Positions 23,214-34,608 of a stretch of DNA of 64,000 nt are shown piece by piece. The notes below the pieces were generated by a model. The model saw only the letters and a program-made list of their open reading frames with translations, ran no database searches and was not told where the DNA came from. The stretch comes from Trifolium pratense (lineage: Eukaryota > Streptophyta > Magnoliopsida > Fabales > Fabaceae): positions 31,037,362 to 31,101,361 of the forward strand of contig NC_060061.1 of assembly GCF_020283565.1 (NCBI RefSeq), written 5' to 3'. The first letter of the stretch is position 1, and every line of letters starts with the position of its first letter. A program made the translations under genes and the position numbers.

Positions 23214-23410
23214 GGAGTACGTCTACAAATCTACAACATTAGTCTATGAAGAAAAAACCATGCTAACAAGCCATGGGTATCAATAATATCCACAGAAAAC
23301 AGCCCTGGGTAAAAAAACCGTAGGTAATATCCATGAACAAGCCACGAGTAATACCCACGAAAAACAGCCATGAATAAAATAGTCGTGGGTATGTATAACT
23401 TTTCTTGTAG
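23214..23410. mobile_element. CACTA-like element terminus (one end only)
   Basis: A motif like GTGGGTAT and its variants (CCATGGGTAT, CCACGAGTAATACC, TCGTGGGTATG) recurs six times in both orientations, and the end reads CTTTTCTTGTAGTAG, close to the inverse of the plant CACTA terminus CACTACAAGAAAA. Subterminal repeats of this kind are usual for En/Spm elements. The other end was not found and the duplicated block begins exactly here. Confidence 0.5.
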
Positions 23411-24694
23411 TAGTTGTAGTCCTTTAAATATACAAAATTTTATTTTAGTCTCTCTAAAAAATTTCTTTGAATTTTGGTCCTCTAAATTTTTAGTTTTCAA
23501 TTATAGTCTCTTTTTTTTTTACAAAAATTCATATGGTATGTTTGACATGACCCATGTTTTAATGACATATCATTAATATCTTAAAATATAATTAGTTTAA
23601 TTATTTAAGATGAAAATTCTACCTAGTAATAAAAAGTCCTAAAATATAATTAGTTTAATTATTATTTTTTTGACACAAATTAGTTTAATAATTTAAAACC
23701 TAAAATAAAGAGAAAGGATCAAATACAATTTTTCAATATTATTTGCACATACACTAGCAATAAATAGAGAAATCGGATATCACAAGATAAGAATAATAAG
23801 TAGTGTATTGCATCTAAAGACTTATTGAAATTCATATTGACATATGCCAGCTGCCTAATACATGTCATATTCGTTACCTAATCTAAAAATTCCACACCAT
23901 ACCCAAAAGAAATCAGGCATAAAATTTAATATGAATGTCTTGTTGGGCTTCAAATTTTGTTTGTTCTTTGTGTGTGCATGTGGTGGTGGGTGATCCACTC
24001 AGTTATTTAGTAAAAAATGAAAACCAAGTAAAATAGGGAAGGCAGGAGTTTCGGATCCAGATACCAAAAATTGTGAAGTTTTTTTAGCATTAAATAGTTT
24101 CAATCTCCTTTCAGTCACAGTTAGGGGATCGAACCATGATCTTCCTAACAAGTCAAGAATCAATCACCACTTAACTAACTAACGATTAGTATTTTAAAAA
24201 GCTTTGGTCTTTAAAGAGTTACGTCATATTATTTTGCCAAGTCACTAAATTTGCACTTAAATGAGTAGTTCGTATCAGGGTAAATTTTTTAGCAAAAGAA
24301 AAATTATAAAATAAACCTTCTATTAAAATCTTTTGAAAAAGAGTAGGGGTGTTCAAAAATCCAGTTAACTGAACCAAACTGTAGATTGAACTGCACTGAA
24401 TCATATTTTAAACCGAACTATTTAATTCAGTTTTAAACTGAACTACTTTAAAAAAACGAACCACTTTAAAAAAACAATTACAATTTAGTATATAACTGGT
24501 TCAGAACCAATTTGAATTTATGAACTGGTTTTTAAAATAAATCAATATTTTCCAGAAAAAAAAGTTCCCGATTATTTTGAAAAAAATTTCAATTTTAGAT
24601 AATAACAATTCCAAGTTTTTTACGGAACAAAAAAGTTGCCGATAGTTCCGATATTTTATTTGGAAAAAAATTTCCAATAGTTCCGGAATAAAAC
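23411..24694. repeat. 1.28-kb direct duplication, copy 2
   Basis: Matches 12828-14111 almost base for base. It begins at the CACTA-like end and stops in the middle of the AACTGAACC-rich element, whose remainder is absent here, so this is probably the derived copy. No TG...CA ends or flanking TSD support reading the pair as LTRs of one element. Confidence 0.93.
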
Positions 24695-26549
24695 AATTTT
24701 TACTCCTAGTTCCGGAATATTTTATTTGAAGTGCTTAAATATTCAATAAAGAAATACTCCTAGTTAATTTTTACTTGTTTAATTAGGTAAGTGAATGCAA
24801 CAATTTTTATTTTGCTTTATTAATTACGACTTGGCACTAATTTGTTATTTGTTATTTGTATAAGTTTGTTCAAGTTCACGTCAATTGAATCTGATTAGGT
24901 TTGTAGTTCTCCGCACTTACACAATAAATATAAAAATTGTTGAGCAAATATAAATTTAAAATCGCTAAAAATAAAATGAATGATTTGTGAACAAACTCAA
25001 ATATCCAAATTAATAGCTTATGACGGCAAATGCTTACAAATATGGAAAAATCTACATATATGAAGCCAAAGTTAATTACTGGAATGCCTATGTCTAAGCA
25101 TCTGAAACATTAATTAACCATGTCAAAATCATTTATTGAATTTAAACTGAATTGAATCTAATTTATCAATATAAACTGAACAAATATAAAATTATATAAA
25201 TTGAACAAACACCACAGCAATATGATAGAACTTAAATTATTTTTTAGTTATAAATAGTTTGTATATGGACACTAATGGGTCTAAACTAAAGCACATAAAA
25301 GCCTAGCTATGATCAAATAGAATTGCATCAAACATGTAATGTTTTCTTTTCTCTATGATATTTTCATATAAGGAAAGAAGTAAGCAACCACTTACGTACA
25401 TGCCAATACAAGTGAGGCAGAAAAAATATATTTGCAAATATAAGGAAAGAAGTAAGCAACCACTTCCACACATAATTGTTGAAAAAATCAAACATGAAGG
25501 ACAAAAAAATACTGATAATAAAGAAAAAAAAGTAGGAAGACAAAATCATATTGATTGCCTAATTTATGTCATTAGAGGAGAGTTTTTTTTTAAATCTACA
25601 TATTCTGACTTAAAAAATATATTAAAATTACTTCTTTATGGATTTTGTTTTTATTTTAGAAAAGGCTTTTGGTATTTAGCAAAAGTCAATTAATGCGTAA
25701 ACCTCACTTTTTTTAATTAGCTCTTGTATTTATCTCTCACAAAAAATTATAATCTTTTAGGGTGTGTTTGTTTCAGAGTTGTAAAATTTATTCCCGGGAA
25801 TAGGAGATTGGAAATAAATATACCTATGTTTAGCAACTCCCTAATGCAAATTTGAGACGAGTAAGTAATGTCAGACAAAAATGATATCACTCAAAAATCA
25901 AACTAAAGTTCTTTTCAACAATTTGTTCCTTAAATAATCTTTATTAATCACTTGAGTTCAATCATTTAATTTGTTAAATATCATATTATATATTCAAACA
26001 TATCTAAATCATGTATACTTGAATAACTAGTGTCAATAAAAAATGTATACTTGATCAATAACTAAAAAACTTGTGGTTAATTAATGAAGTTCAAAACTGA
26101 AGGTAGCGTGCTCATTAAACTGAAGGTGCGTAGTGTATTCAATGATCTATTTTGGGAGGAAAGGAGTAAATCCACCATCATATAGTACTTCTTTGCGATA
26201 CAGCATGCATGGCATAAAAGCATAGTGATAATAGGAAAATGGCACTGCTACAAGCAATAATTGAAGTTGAACAACCTACCATGTGATCTCTTATATGAAA
26301 ATTGAAGGACACAATATCCCTGAAGCCCATGATGATTGATGAAAGTGTAGCCAAAATGAGTAAGTACAAATTTTGGTGGGACGAAAGCCACTTTAACTCC
26401 TTTATCTTTTTTTCTTGGTTACAACTTTAACTCCTTTATCGGATACTATTGTATAGTACCCGTACAGTAGTACTATCTCAAATCTAAAATTGTGTGTAAA
26501 AAAAATATTTCTTTTTAACAAATCAAAATGACATATGCATATATAAAAA
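24695..26549. other. No recognised gene
   Basis: AT-rich. A 28-bp direct repeat starting ATATAAGGAAAGAAGTAAGC occurs at 25366-25393 and 25438-25465. A hydrophobic minus-strand frame (26178-26369, 63 residues) has no recognisable motif and is unsupported. A micro-insertion is at 26390-26440. Confidence 0.45.
26390..26440. mobile_element. Micro-insertion (17 bp) between 17-bp direct repeats
   Basis: ACTTTAACTCCTTTATC at 26390-26406 and 26424-26440 flanks TTTTTTTCTTGGTTACA. Perfect repeats and the T-run next to the left one fit target-primed reverse transcription on the minus strand. Confidence 0.65.
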
Positions 26550-26940
26550 AATAATCTCCTTAGTATAAGGTGTGTCAAGCGGGACTATAAAGTTATAAGA
26601 GAGTTCAAAATACAAAAAATAAAACCATAAGGAAAATTATACAAGGTCCAAATAAAGCATAGAACTAGACCACCAATTATGGCAGTTCAAAACTAAAGTA
26701 CTATTCGTCACTTTTAACCACCTATAAGAGAAAGACCTGATCTTGTCCAACATCTGATTACTGAATGTGTCGAGCCTCTAAACAATCGATGGTTTCGTTC
26801 AGACCACACAACTCACACGCAAGCAAGTCATATGAGTTGCATGAATGAACGTCGTGCACGAGAAACCCCTACTGAAATAGTAAATTGAATAAAGTGATCC
26901 GAAATAGCCTGAGCAGTCATCAGAGAGAAGTCAATCCACG
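26550..26940 (-). mobile_element. Decayed LINE 3' fragment
   Basis: About 80% similar by eye to the 3' part of the LINE at 8447-9121, sharing AGACCACCAATTATGGCAGT and GAGCCTCTAAACAATCGATG. Indels break the zf-RVT reading frame. The right end is followed by a duplicated TAAATCCACG. Confidence 0.75.
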
Positions 26941-27881
26941 TAAATCCACGTAAAGCTATAGAACTAAAATAAGATGCATTAAAGACAAACCCCGTACACT
27001 TTATTGTATATACCTAATATCACTTGGATTTCTCTTGGAAGCCAATATTTACCTAATAAACTCAACAGAGCACATAGTAATGTTTGTATTTATAATACTT
27101 TTCTCTTGTTAGACATATTTTGTATTTAACTTTATTTTATTTGTATATTTTTATTTTGACTACTTAAAAAACAAAGAAATAAAAACTGAAGAAAAAGCAA
27201 CATCTCAAGCTCAATACTTTTCTCTTGTTAGGATTATCCAATGAGATCCTTACATATAGCATACCTGCAACTCGTTAAGGACCCCTCTCAATCTCATTAC
27301 TTTCAAATAGACTGTATGAAGCATGAAGTAAGTCTCAAATGCATATCGATCTAAGGAGCACAAAGCAACATAACTATTGGGTTCTCTATAAATATGTGGT
27401 ACTTGCAAAGTCAAATATTAGAGGTTGAGATAATGAAGAATATCAATCAAAATAAATTGGAGAGCAACGGTGGATGAAGTATTCTTTTGGATATAATTTG
27501 TTGTTGTTATGGGTTGTTTATTTACTTGGTAGCACCAACATAAGCAGCGTGTTTGGTGTCTGGTGTCGGATACACAAACATGACACACAAGGAGTGAAAA
27601 GAAGCTTCAAATTGTCATATTAATTAAGTGCGAATAAGTGTTCAATGTAAAAGTTATTTTTATAACTAAAGATTTACGTTGTTAATTTTTTTATATAAAT
27701 TCTTTTGGTAAGCCATCATAGTGAGCTTATTAAAATAAGCTTAAAAATTTGTTTCTATATGATATCTTATGTAAAAAATAATCTCTAACAGCCATAAAAA
27801 AAGAAGCTATTTATAGTATGTATGTTAGACTATCAGATACATAATGGTATCCTATTTATGAAATCTCTATTATTATTTTTT
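26941..27881. other. No recognised gene
   Basis: AT-rich. GGTGTCTGGTGTCGGATAC at about 27561 resembles the end of a dispersed repeat, and GACGGACACCGACACATAAG at the window end is related. No coding region. Confidence 0.4.
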
Positions 27882-27970
27882 TGTTTTGTTTACAATGAGC
27901 TAAAAAATCGAACCCATAACCTATAGCGTACTACCCAATCCCCTCACCACTAGACCAAACATAGTGGCTT
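27882..27970 (-). mobile_element. Probable tRNA-derived SINE
   Basis: The minus strand contains TGGTCTAGTGGTGAGGG (27941-27957, A-box-like) and GGGTTCGAT (27907-27915, B-box) about 30 bp apart, then an A-rich tail (AAACAAAACAAAAAAA). TCTCTATTATTATTTTTT (27864-27881) and TCTCTATTGTTATTTTTT (27971-27988) flank it as a TSD with one mismatch. A degenerate tRNA pseudogene is less likely because of the tail and TSD. Confidence 0.55.
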
Positions 27971-27988
27971 TCTCTATTGTTATTTTTT

Positions 27989-29031
27989 GCTGCAATTTAT
28001 TTTGTGACTCCGATGAAGTCAAATTTAGAAACACAATCACGTAAGTTAACCTGATTCAGTTGATTGGTTTCGAATGATTAAATTTTGAATGGGTAACATT
28101 CTATGTTTAATTAATCTTGAAATCTTTATTTGGTTATACCAAATAATATGTGACGTTACTTATTTTATATTTTTGGTCACGTGTGGAGTTACTTATTGAC
28201 ATGTACTTTTTTTGTATCCTGGGTATGTAGTTTTTTCACTTGAGAAACTATGTTTAAGGTAAGGGTAAATGTCTTTCCTTTTCAATAGTTACTGTGATTA
28301 ATTAATGAAATTGTGGTATCTAGGCCATGACGGAAATTTTATTTTATTTGTTTGTTACCGATCCACATAATTTTAAAAGTTTAATTATAATTTTAAAAGT
28401 TATTAAACTAAATATTATTTCCGTGTAGCCGAAAGTTTTTGTAAAATTTGAAATGGCGTGTCGATTAATAATAAGTAAGCTAAAATATTTCTAATTTGAT
28501 AATAGTAAGAATACCAAAAAATTAAAATTCTAAAAAAATACATATAGATGGACTAAACATATTACAAATGAATGCAAATAGATGAAAGAGGTTTTTGATC
28601 TACATCAGAAAGAAGAAATCCAATTCGCCTATCAATGTGGATTCAATTTTAGTTTCATTGATTTGTATCAAGATAAACCGACAACACTAATAAGTACTTG
28701 GCTAAAATTTTGAATAATTTTATTGTTTTGAAGATGAGGGTTACCTGTCAAATTGTTTTTAAGTAATAAGTTCCGAAGCAATGAAATAAGTTATGACAAT
28801 GAATAGTTATAAATTGATATGCTAATATATCACACATTCACGAAACATTGCTTATTATACAACATATCATCATATTATCCAATTAGAGTACACATTCATA
28901 TAACATAATAAGTTCCAAAATGAAATTAGAGAGGGCAAATACTAAATTTACATAGTGATCATAAAGTTTGCTGACTTATACAATGCAGTACAACAAAAGC
29001 ATAACTTGTAATTCCTCCTCATGTTGTCCCT
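27989..29031. other. 3' flank of the B3-like gene, otherwise unassigned
   Basis: The right end is the presumed 3' UTR of the minus-strand gene. No other gene or delimited element recognised. Confidence 0.4.
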
Positions 29032-30794
29032 TTAATTGCGACGTTGAAGAGTGACAATGAGTTCAAATGTATCCGGAAATAGCTGAAATATCAAGGTGTC
29101 ACCGGCTCTTGGCCTGTGAGTAAGCATATAAGCATACCAGCCGTCGCCAATAAATTTTTCAAATGCTCCTATATTCTGTGATCTGGTAGAAGTATGAATA
29201 GGGCATCGATGATGAAAATCCATATCTTCTGATATTAAGTCAAGAAATGTTGCTCTTGAAAGTACACCTCTTGAAAGAGCATTTGGAAAGTGCTGCCATA
29301 TTCAAAGTACTTTATAAGACTTAGTAGGAAGTTATTTTCAATAATCATTATTTAATAACAACAAACATTAAATAAATTGTAGGCATTACCAGAACTTGTT
29401 TTTTTGAAAGATTTGCCATTGCTCTGGAAACTGTTTTATTCCATTCAACTGGTTCTTCATCAGCATCTACAGGTTGTGGATCATTTGGATTTTGAACAAC
29501 TTCTTGAGGCTCATTAGCGTGTTCACCTTCTTCAACTCCATCCTTAAAATAAATAGTATGTATCAGAATATTTATTTTGGAAACAGAATGAAATTTCTAA
29601 TGAAGTTAAATGAAATATTATGAATGTACATTACCAATATTATGGTTCCCTCATCAGATTCATCATCATTTAAGCCTTCTTCAAAAACTTCAGTGGATGC
29701 ATGTGATTGATCATCAAATGATTCAATGAAAGTCAATGAAAACTTATTGTTTGTAATTTTATACTCTAGACGCACTTTTGTCGGTCTTTCAAATCCAAAT
29801 GTATAGCAAACGTCATTTCCAAACATAACTTTATCAGTGTCTTTGAATCGAAAATACACAGGTACCGATGCATTATTCCACACAATCCGACCATAGTTAA
29901 GTCGATTCAATTCCCTTTCCCATTGTTGATAGAAATCAATTGGGATGTGAATGTTGCTCTAAATTTGAAAAAAACCTTAGTTATTAATATCATTTTTTGC
30001 ATAACATCAATGAATATAAAAACAGTTTATAATGAATTGCAATGTACCTCAGACGGATTGATGATAGTTTCGAATGTTGTTGGCCGATTACTATTATCGA
30101 TAGTTCCAATCACCGTCATTTGGAACTCATTGTTTATAATTTTATAATCCAAAATCACTTTAGTTGGTTTTTGAAAACCAAACCTTTGAGCTACCATATG
30201 CGCATAATACATGAAACTTTCCTCATCGGTTAAACATAAACGTACTGTTGATGATTTATGATTTGTAGTTATCCTGGCATCTTGTTTTTTGAGGAGTTCA
30301 TGTTTCCATTCCTCAAAGAAACTCCTTGGTATTTCAATTTTGCCCTAAAGTTGATAGGATATATGATTTTTAAATGATTGTTTAAAAATATATGAAAAAT
30401 ATAAAAACTAAAGTATATAAATTGAATCGTATACCTCATCAGGACAAATGAGTGTTTCAAATTTGTTGTTCCTTTGGTTATCAGTTCTGATATAAGTAGT
30501 TTTTCATCGTTAGTTCAAATGGTTTGACAGCAACATATATTAAACTAATTTAATGGAAAACATAAGATACAATATTTATACAATTGATACAACATATGAA
30601 TCAGTTGCATATGAGGAGCATATTTTGAAGATTTTCATATAGAACATATAAAAACTATAGCTTTAAAACAGATTTGATTGAAAAAAACCACAAATTTTGA
30701 AGTATTTGAAGCATGCAATTTAATATTATGATCCGTTAGAAAGGTAAATTAGTTGAAAAAGTTGAGCTTTTTACCTGCTTGAAGATGGTTCCAT
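29032..30794 (-). CDS. B3-like DNA-binding protein, six exons
   Basis: Proposed exons, 5' to 3' on the minus strand: 30794-30775, 30486-30435, 30344-30048, 29958-29635, 29542-29390, 29292-29032. All junctions are GT-AG and the spliced frame is open for 368 residues. Exons 3 and 4 each encode one pseudobarrel module; they align with each other (FGFQKPTKVILDYKIINNEF and FGFERPTKVRLEYKITNNKF). An acidic linker follows (DDESDEG to EEPVEW, about residues 217-265). The C-terminal module (about 270-368) resembles a B3 domain, with GWYAYMLTHRPRAGDTLIFQL and a closing FELIVTLQRR. B3 proteins are nuclear and bind DNA; the first two modules are diverged and may not. The start gives a short MEPSSS exon whose phase fits exon 2, but exons 1-2 are the least certain part. 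The 5' flank lies in a dispersed repeat from 30884 on, so its promoter may be repeat-derived. Confidence 0.75.
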
Positions 30795-30883
30795 TGCAAA
30801 TCTGAATGCTTGGGTGAATTGTCAAAAGCGATTGTACCAGATGGAATGGCAGTAGACGAAGGAAGACAGATTTTCCTCCCTGA

Positions 30884-31590
30884 CCACGCTTGCATGTGAT
30901 GCAACGCAGTGTCTTCAAGATGTTAGCTGAAACAAGGTTTGCAACTTTAGGCTTAGGTGAATTTGTGGTGCAAGCAATTCAAGTGGTTAAATATTGTTTC
31001 ATCATTTGTCGAGTTATGGTCCTTTAGTGCATGGATGGTGAAAATATTTGTTGTGTGTTTGATTATGTGGAGATAAAATTTGGTTTTAAATGAATCTATT
31101 TTAACTGATAAAATTGATTTATTTTTTTTAATTCTGCTTAATTGTTTTATTGTATGTTTAATTTTGCAGCGATAAAAATGGATTGTAAAGATGTTTAATG
31201 AGAAAAAGTATGCATTGAAAAAAAATTAAGAATATCAATTTCAATTAAACTATATTAAATAATAATCACTATATTTTTAATATACGAGCTACAAACATGC
31301 CGAAGGCTATAAGTAAATATACAAAAGAAAAGAAGTAAAAGGGCATTTTAGTCAACAAAAAAGAGAGTAAAAGTGTGTTATACAATTTCATCACGTGAAA
31401 GAAGTGGAAACACAAAAAAACATAATGCATTGAGTGTGGTTACACAAAGAAAGCAAAATTTCCATTTAAGGTAATTTCCACTTTCTAAAGGGTAAGCAAA
31501 GAAATTGAAGGCATGTGAAAATGCACATTGATGAGTTACTGTCTTATGTGTTCATTGATTTTCAATACAATGGTACGTAACTAATAATGA
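30884..31590. repeat. Shared block gamma (second copy)
   Basis: Matches 17850-18419 and 49342-50040, starting CCACGCTTGCATGTGATGC, preceded by TCCCTGA, the last bases of the beta element that adjoins it in the other copies. It lacks the hAT insertion seen at 18428 and the LTR element seen at 50693; its GAGAGCTACAATGC (31590) is the empty site of the latter. Confidence 0.85.
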
Positions 31591-33300
31591 GAGCTACAAT
31601 GCTATACTAAAGTTCCCACGTTTCTAGTCATTCAATTCACCTTCCTCTTTTATTGAATTCACGCTATGGGAAAGAATAAAACTTTCTCTAAATACATTAA
31701 GCATGATAAAGACTAAAAAAAAAAGAAAGTTGCATAAAAATAGAAACTAACGCATTATGTCTACCTAATAATTTGCTTTTGAACTTTTGCCAACTCTATA
31801 TTCATGATGTTATGTACGTAACATTGAAGGTTTAGCCAAGTTTGACCAAGTTATATCTCATTTAATGCATTTTTCAACCCTAAAAACGTAGAATCAGACG
31901 ATAAAATTGGAGAAAGAGACACTACATGTCCAAAATATTACTACCATGCTCTTTAGGAACCACATGAATTTGTATTCCACCTAGTAGTTGAAATATCCAA
32001 AATATCTTTTAACAATTGTGTGTGTATATATATATACAAATAGAAGTAGTTGTATCAATCACAATTAATCAATGAAACAATTGTATATATACACACAACT
32101 TTATCTACTACTCTTTCTCAATTCCTCTATAGTCAAACTTCACTTTTATTTGAAACTATTATTGATGCTTTCCTTTTCTATTGAATCTTCTTTAAAAAGC
32201 ATGAAACTTCAAATTTAACCATTTTCATGCAACGGTAACACACATACATATGACTATGAGGGAATCCTATGCATGCATACAAAGGAAATTAAACCAATCT
32301 GGATCATTTATTTGAGAAGTAATTAACTACAATAACAAATGGTAATTAATTTGATGATAATTATTAATTATGAAAATTAAACTATATTCAGATAATTCTT
32401 TTTGGAGGTATATGGGATCTTAATTGGTGTTGGACCCACCATGTAAAATTGCAGTGATATATTCGTAATCTTTTTCTTATTTAGTCATTGATTTCCTATT
32501 AGTTTATATATATAGTTTTCATTGTACTATTGCGAGATTGAGATCTCAAAGTCTATATTTATTTTTTTTGAAATGACAAAATTTATTCAAGTCTCTAAGC
32601 AGTACAAGAGAAGACAGACAAATTATTGTACTAGCATTGTAGTGATAGTGGATGGCAAAATGAAAAGAAGTAATGCAAAAAGTGATAAAGTTTGCTATGC
32701 AATTTGAAAAGGCTTTGGGTTCAAAATAGGAAATAGATGTAAACGGATACCAACTCCATGCAGGCCATAAATGCAACCATTCATCATGCACAATAGAAAA
32801 CAAAAATAAATTATACTTTGTTACTTCTATTATAAAAACAAGAACCCAACATAGAAAACAAGAAAATAACACTAGTAGTACCAAAAAAATAAATCATTTC
32901 AAGCACTAAAAAGTTGTACTACTAATTTGTTAAAGGTGTATGAACAATAGTTAGAATCACATAAACATGAAGACAAAGATAAATTAGCAGAATTGCAAAG
33001 ACAAAAGAGATTAAAAAGTCCTTCAAAGTTTTGTGAGGTAAGTAAAAACGGTTAATACAAAAAGGTTTGGAAGTTTTGTGGATTAAAAGTTGTGACGTGA
33101 AATATTTAGAAGATTAAAATTTGCTGAAATATTTTATCGAGACAGAGAATATAATTTGATATATTTAAAGGTACCAAAAACTTATTTATGCCATTTTATT
33201 TATAGTGTATTAATTATTTAGGAAAAATATTTGTTATACATAGACGAAATGGTAAAGTCAATATATAAACTCACACTCACAAATGAGAGAGTCAGCGTTT
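31591..33300. repeat. Shared block delta (first copy)
   Basis: Continues colinearly with 54193-56130: TACAATGCTATACTAAAG, then the AAGTTTGACCAAGTT stretch, then GATAGTGGATGGCAAAATG to GAAATGGTAAAGTCAA. The minus-strand frame at 32546-32884 is hydrophobic and only partly preserved in the other copy (55364-55719), so I do not call it a gene. The other copy holds about 0.7 kb of extra sequence (54377-55093). Confidence 0.8.
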
Positions 33301-33402
33301 GAACCCCGATCATGACGTCCGAACAAAAAAGCTGACATAAATTTTTGTAAGCTGCATAAATATGAAATTCTTCATAATTTTTGTCAGCTTTTTTGTTTGG
33401 AT

Positions 33403-33600
33403 TTATGGATATAAATATATTTTGATTATGGAGTTCACAACGGTTCCAGAAATGTTTAATTTATCTATTTTAATTTTATACATGGCAAATTTTGGTTTTT
33501 CTGGTTTAATTGACAAGGCGAAATAAATAACAAAAATTAGCAGAGAAAGGGTTACGAGGAGTTTTGAGGAACCAAAGAAAAGTCTTTTCCAATTTACCAA
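33403..33600 (-). pseudogene. NDR1/HIN1-like (LEA_2) fragment
   Basis: The minus-strand frame encodes NWKRLFFGSSKLLVTLSLL, a membrane span (IFVIYFALSI), and PKFAMYKIKIDKLNISGTVV, the start of the LEA_2 beta-sandwich of NHL proteins, which are plasma-membrane proteins linked to defence and stress. There is no ATG at the expected N-terminus and the domain is cut after about 60 residues. A small inverted segment (33328-33392, AAAAAAGCTGACATAAATTT and its complement) replaces the rest. It is related to both arms of the 36.9-37.6 kb palindrome. Confidence 0.7.
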
Positions 33601-33652
33601 TGTGATTAATTAATGAAAGGAGAGGAGAGTGTGCGAGGGACAAAGTTATTAC

Positions 33653-33737
33653 CTTTCGGGCTCGGATGATGTAAATCTTTGTCATTGACATTTGACAACA
33701 GCAGGATATGATGTGTAGCTTCTTCCTTGAAATCAAC
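33653..33737 (-). pseudogene. IAA-amino-acid hydrolase exon fragment joined to NHL sequence
   Basis: The minus strand reads GATTTCAAGGAAGAA, then CATCATATCCTGCTGTTGTC and GACAAAGATTTACATCAT, homologous to the DYTSYPAVVNDKDLH segment seen at 34.6 kb, but with a one-base loss and a 7-bp tandem duplication (AAATGTC). It ends at a donor-like AAAG/GTAATA that runs into the leader of the NHL fragment. The same fusion recurs at 37636-37713, so it predates the segmental duplication. Confidence 0.65.
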
Positions 33738-34024
33738 ATATGATATACATCTATGTACACTTGCTTGTCCTTCAATAAATCATGTAGTAGTAAATATTTT
33801 TTTAGATTAATTTTGTATATAGATGAAAAATAGAAAATTTTAACATATGCTTTAAGTGTATATAGACCGTTTAAGTAATTCATCGAACTGTGAGATCCAA
33901 CTCACCAAAACTTTTTATTATAAAAAATTAACTCGTCTCAATTTTATTACGAGAAATTGACACTTTTCTTGAATATACTTAACTTTTAAGTGCATACATG
34001 AATGATACACAAGTAAAAGGGGTT

Positions 34025-34608
34025 TTACTTAATATTGTGCTTATTTAAATACAACTCAGCAACAGCAGTGTGTAGAGCTGCTCCAATTGAAAGTGTTGAA
34101 AAGTGATGAAAATTTCTAGAAAATACTTGTATTTACATTGTAAAGCTAGAACTTTCTTGACATTGTAATATCTAGTAATGTATATAATTATCTAGAAAAT
34201 ATTTTTCATTTTTCATTTTTCATTTTTTCATTTTTCATTTTCATATGAGATGATTCTAGATAATTGGAGTACATTACTAGATATTACAATGTCTAGAAAG
34301 TTCTAGCTTTACAATGTAAATACAAGTATTTTCTAGAAATTTTCATCACTTTTCAACAGAAAGAATGAAAAATGGAGAGTGTGGGGTGTGAATTGATCCT
34401 ATTTTCTCATTTCTGATTCCAATGGAATAATACATTCCAGGAATCACTTCTTGATAAAATGCAAAGTCTTCACCTGCCATGACCCTCTTGGCTTCATGGA
34501 CATTGTTTGGACCGAGCAGCAGTCGCCCAACTCTTTCGACATGTAGATGTAAATCTTTGTCATTGACAACAGCAGCCTATGATGTGTAGTCTTCTTCCTT
34601 GAAATCAA
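34025..34608 (-). pseudogene. IAA-amino-acid hydrolase (ILR1-like) 3' end, disrupted
   Basis: The minus strand encodes DFKEEDYTS, an in-frame stop, then VVNDKDLHLHVERVGRLLLG, VMAGEDFAFYQEVIPGMYYS and TPHSPFF, the C-terminal part of the M20 peptidase-like amidohydrolases that release IAA from amino-acid conjugates. The VMAGEDF segment contains the conserved glutamate near the metal site. A 265-bp foldback (34094-34358) interrupts the frame before the last residues (to AELYLNKHNIK). The usual link between SPFF and IGAA is shortened. The disruption and stop make it non-functional. Its intact relative is at 63048. Confidence 0.8.
34094..34358. mobile_element. 265-bp foldback with TG...CA ends and 5-bp TSD
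   Basis: Starts TGTTGAAAAGTGATGAAAAT and ends with its complement; the arms pair for about 110 bp around a TTTTTCATTTTTCAT-rich loop. The 5-bp TSD GAAAG lies at 34089-34093 and 34359-34363. The uninterrupted site is present at about 38058-38070 in the duplicated block. A 5-bp TSD with TG/CA termini is typical of LTR elements, but the long inverted repeat is not. Confidence 0.85.

Noticed and set aside
12828..24694. The two 1.28-kb repeats as LTRs of one 12-kb retrotransposon
   Set aside because: No TG/CA ends, no primer-binding site after copy 1, no purine tract before copy 2, no TSD, and the space between holds unrelated elements and no gag-pol.
26178..26369. 63-codon hydrophobic minus-strand frame
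   Set aside because: No motif, no plausible flanking exons; could be an exon of something but nothing supports it.
32546..32884. 112-codon hydrophobic minus-strand frame
   Set aside because: The paralogous block at 55.4-55.7 kb breaks the frame by small indels, and there is no recognisable motif.
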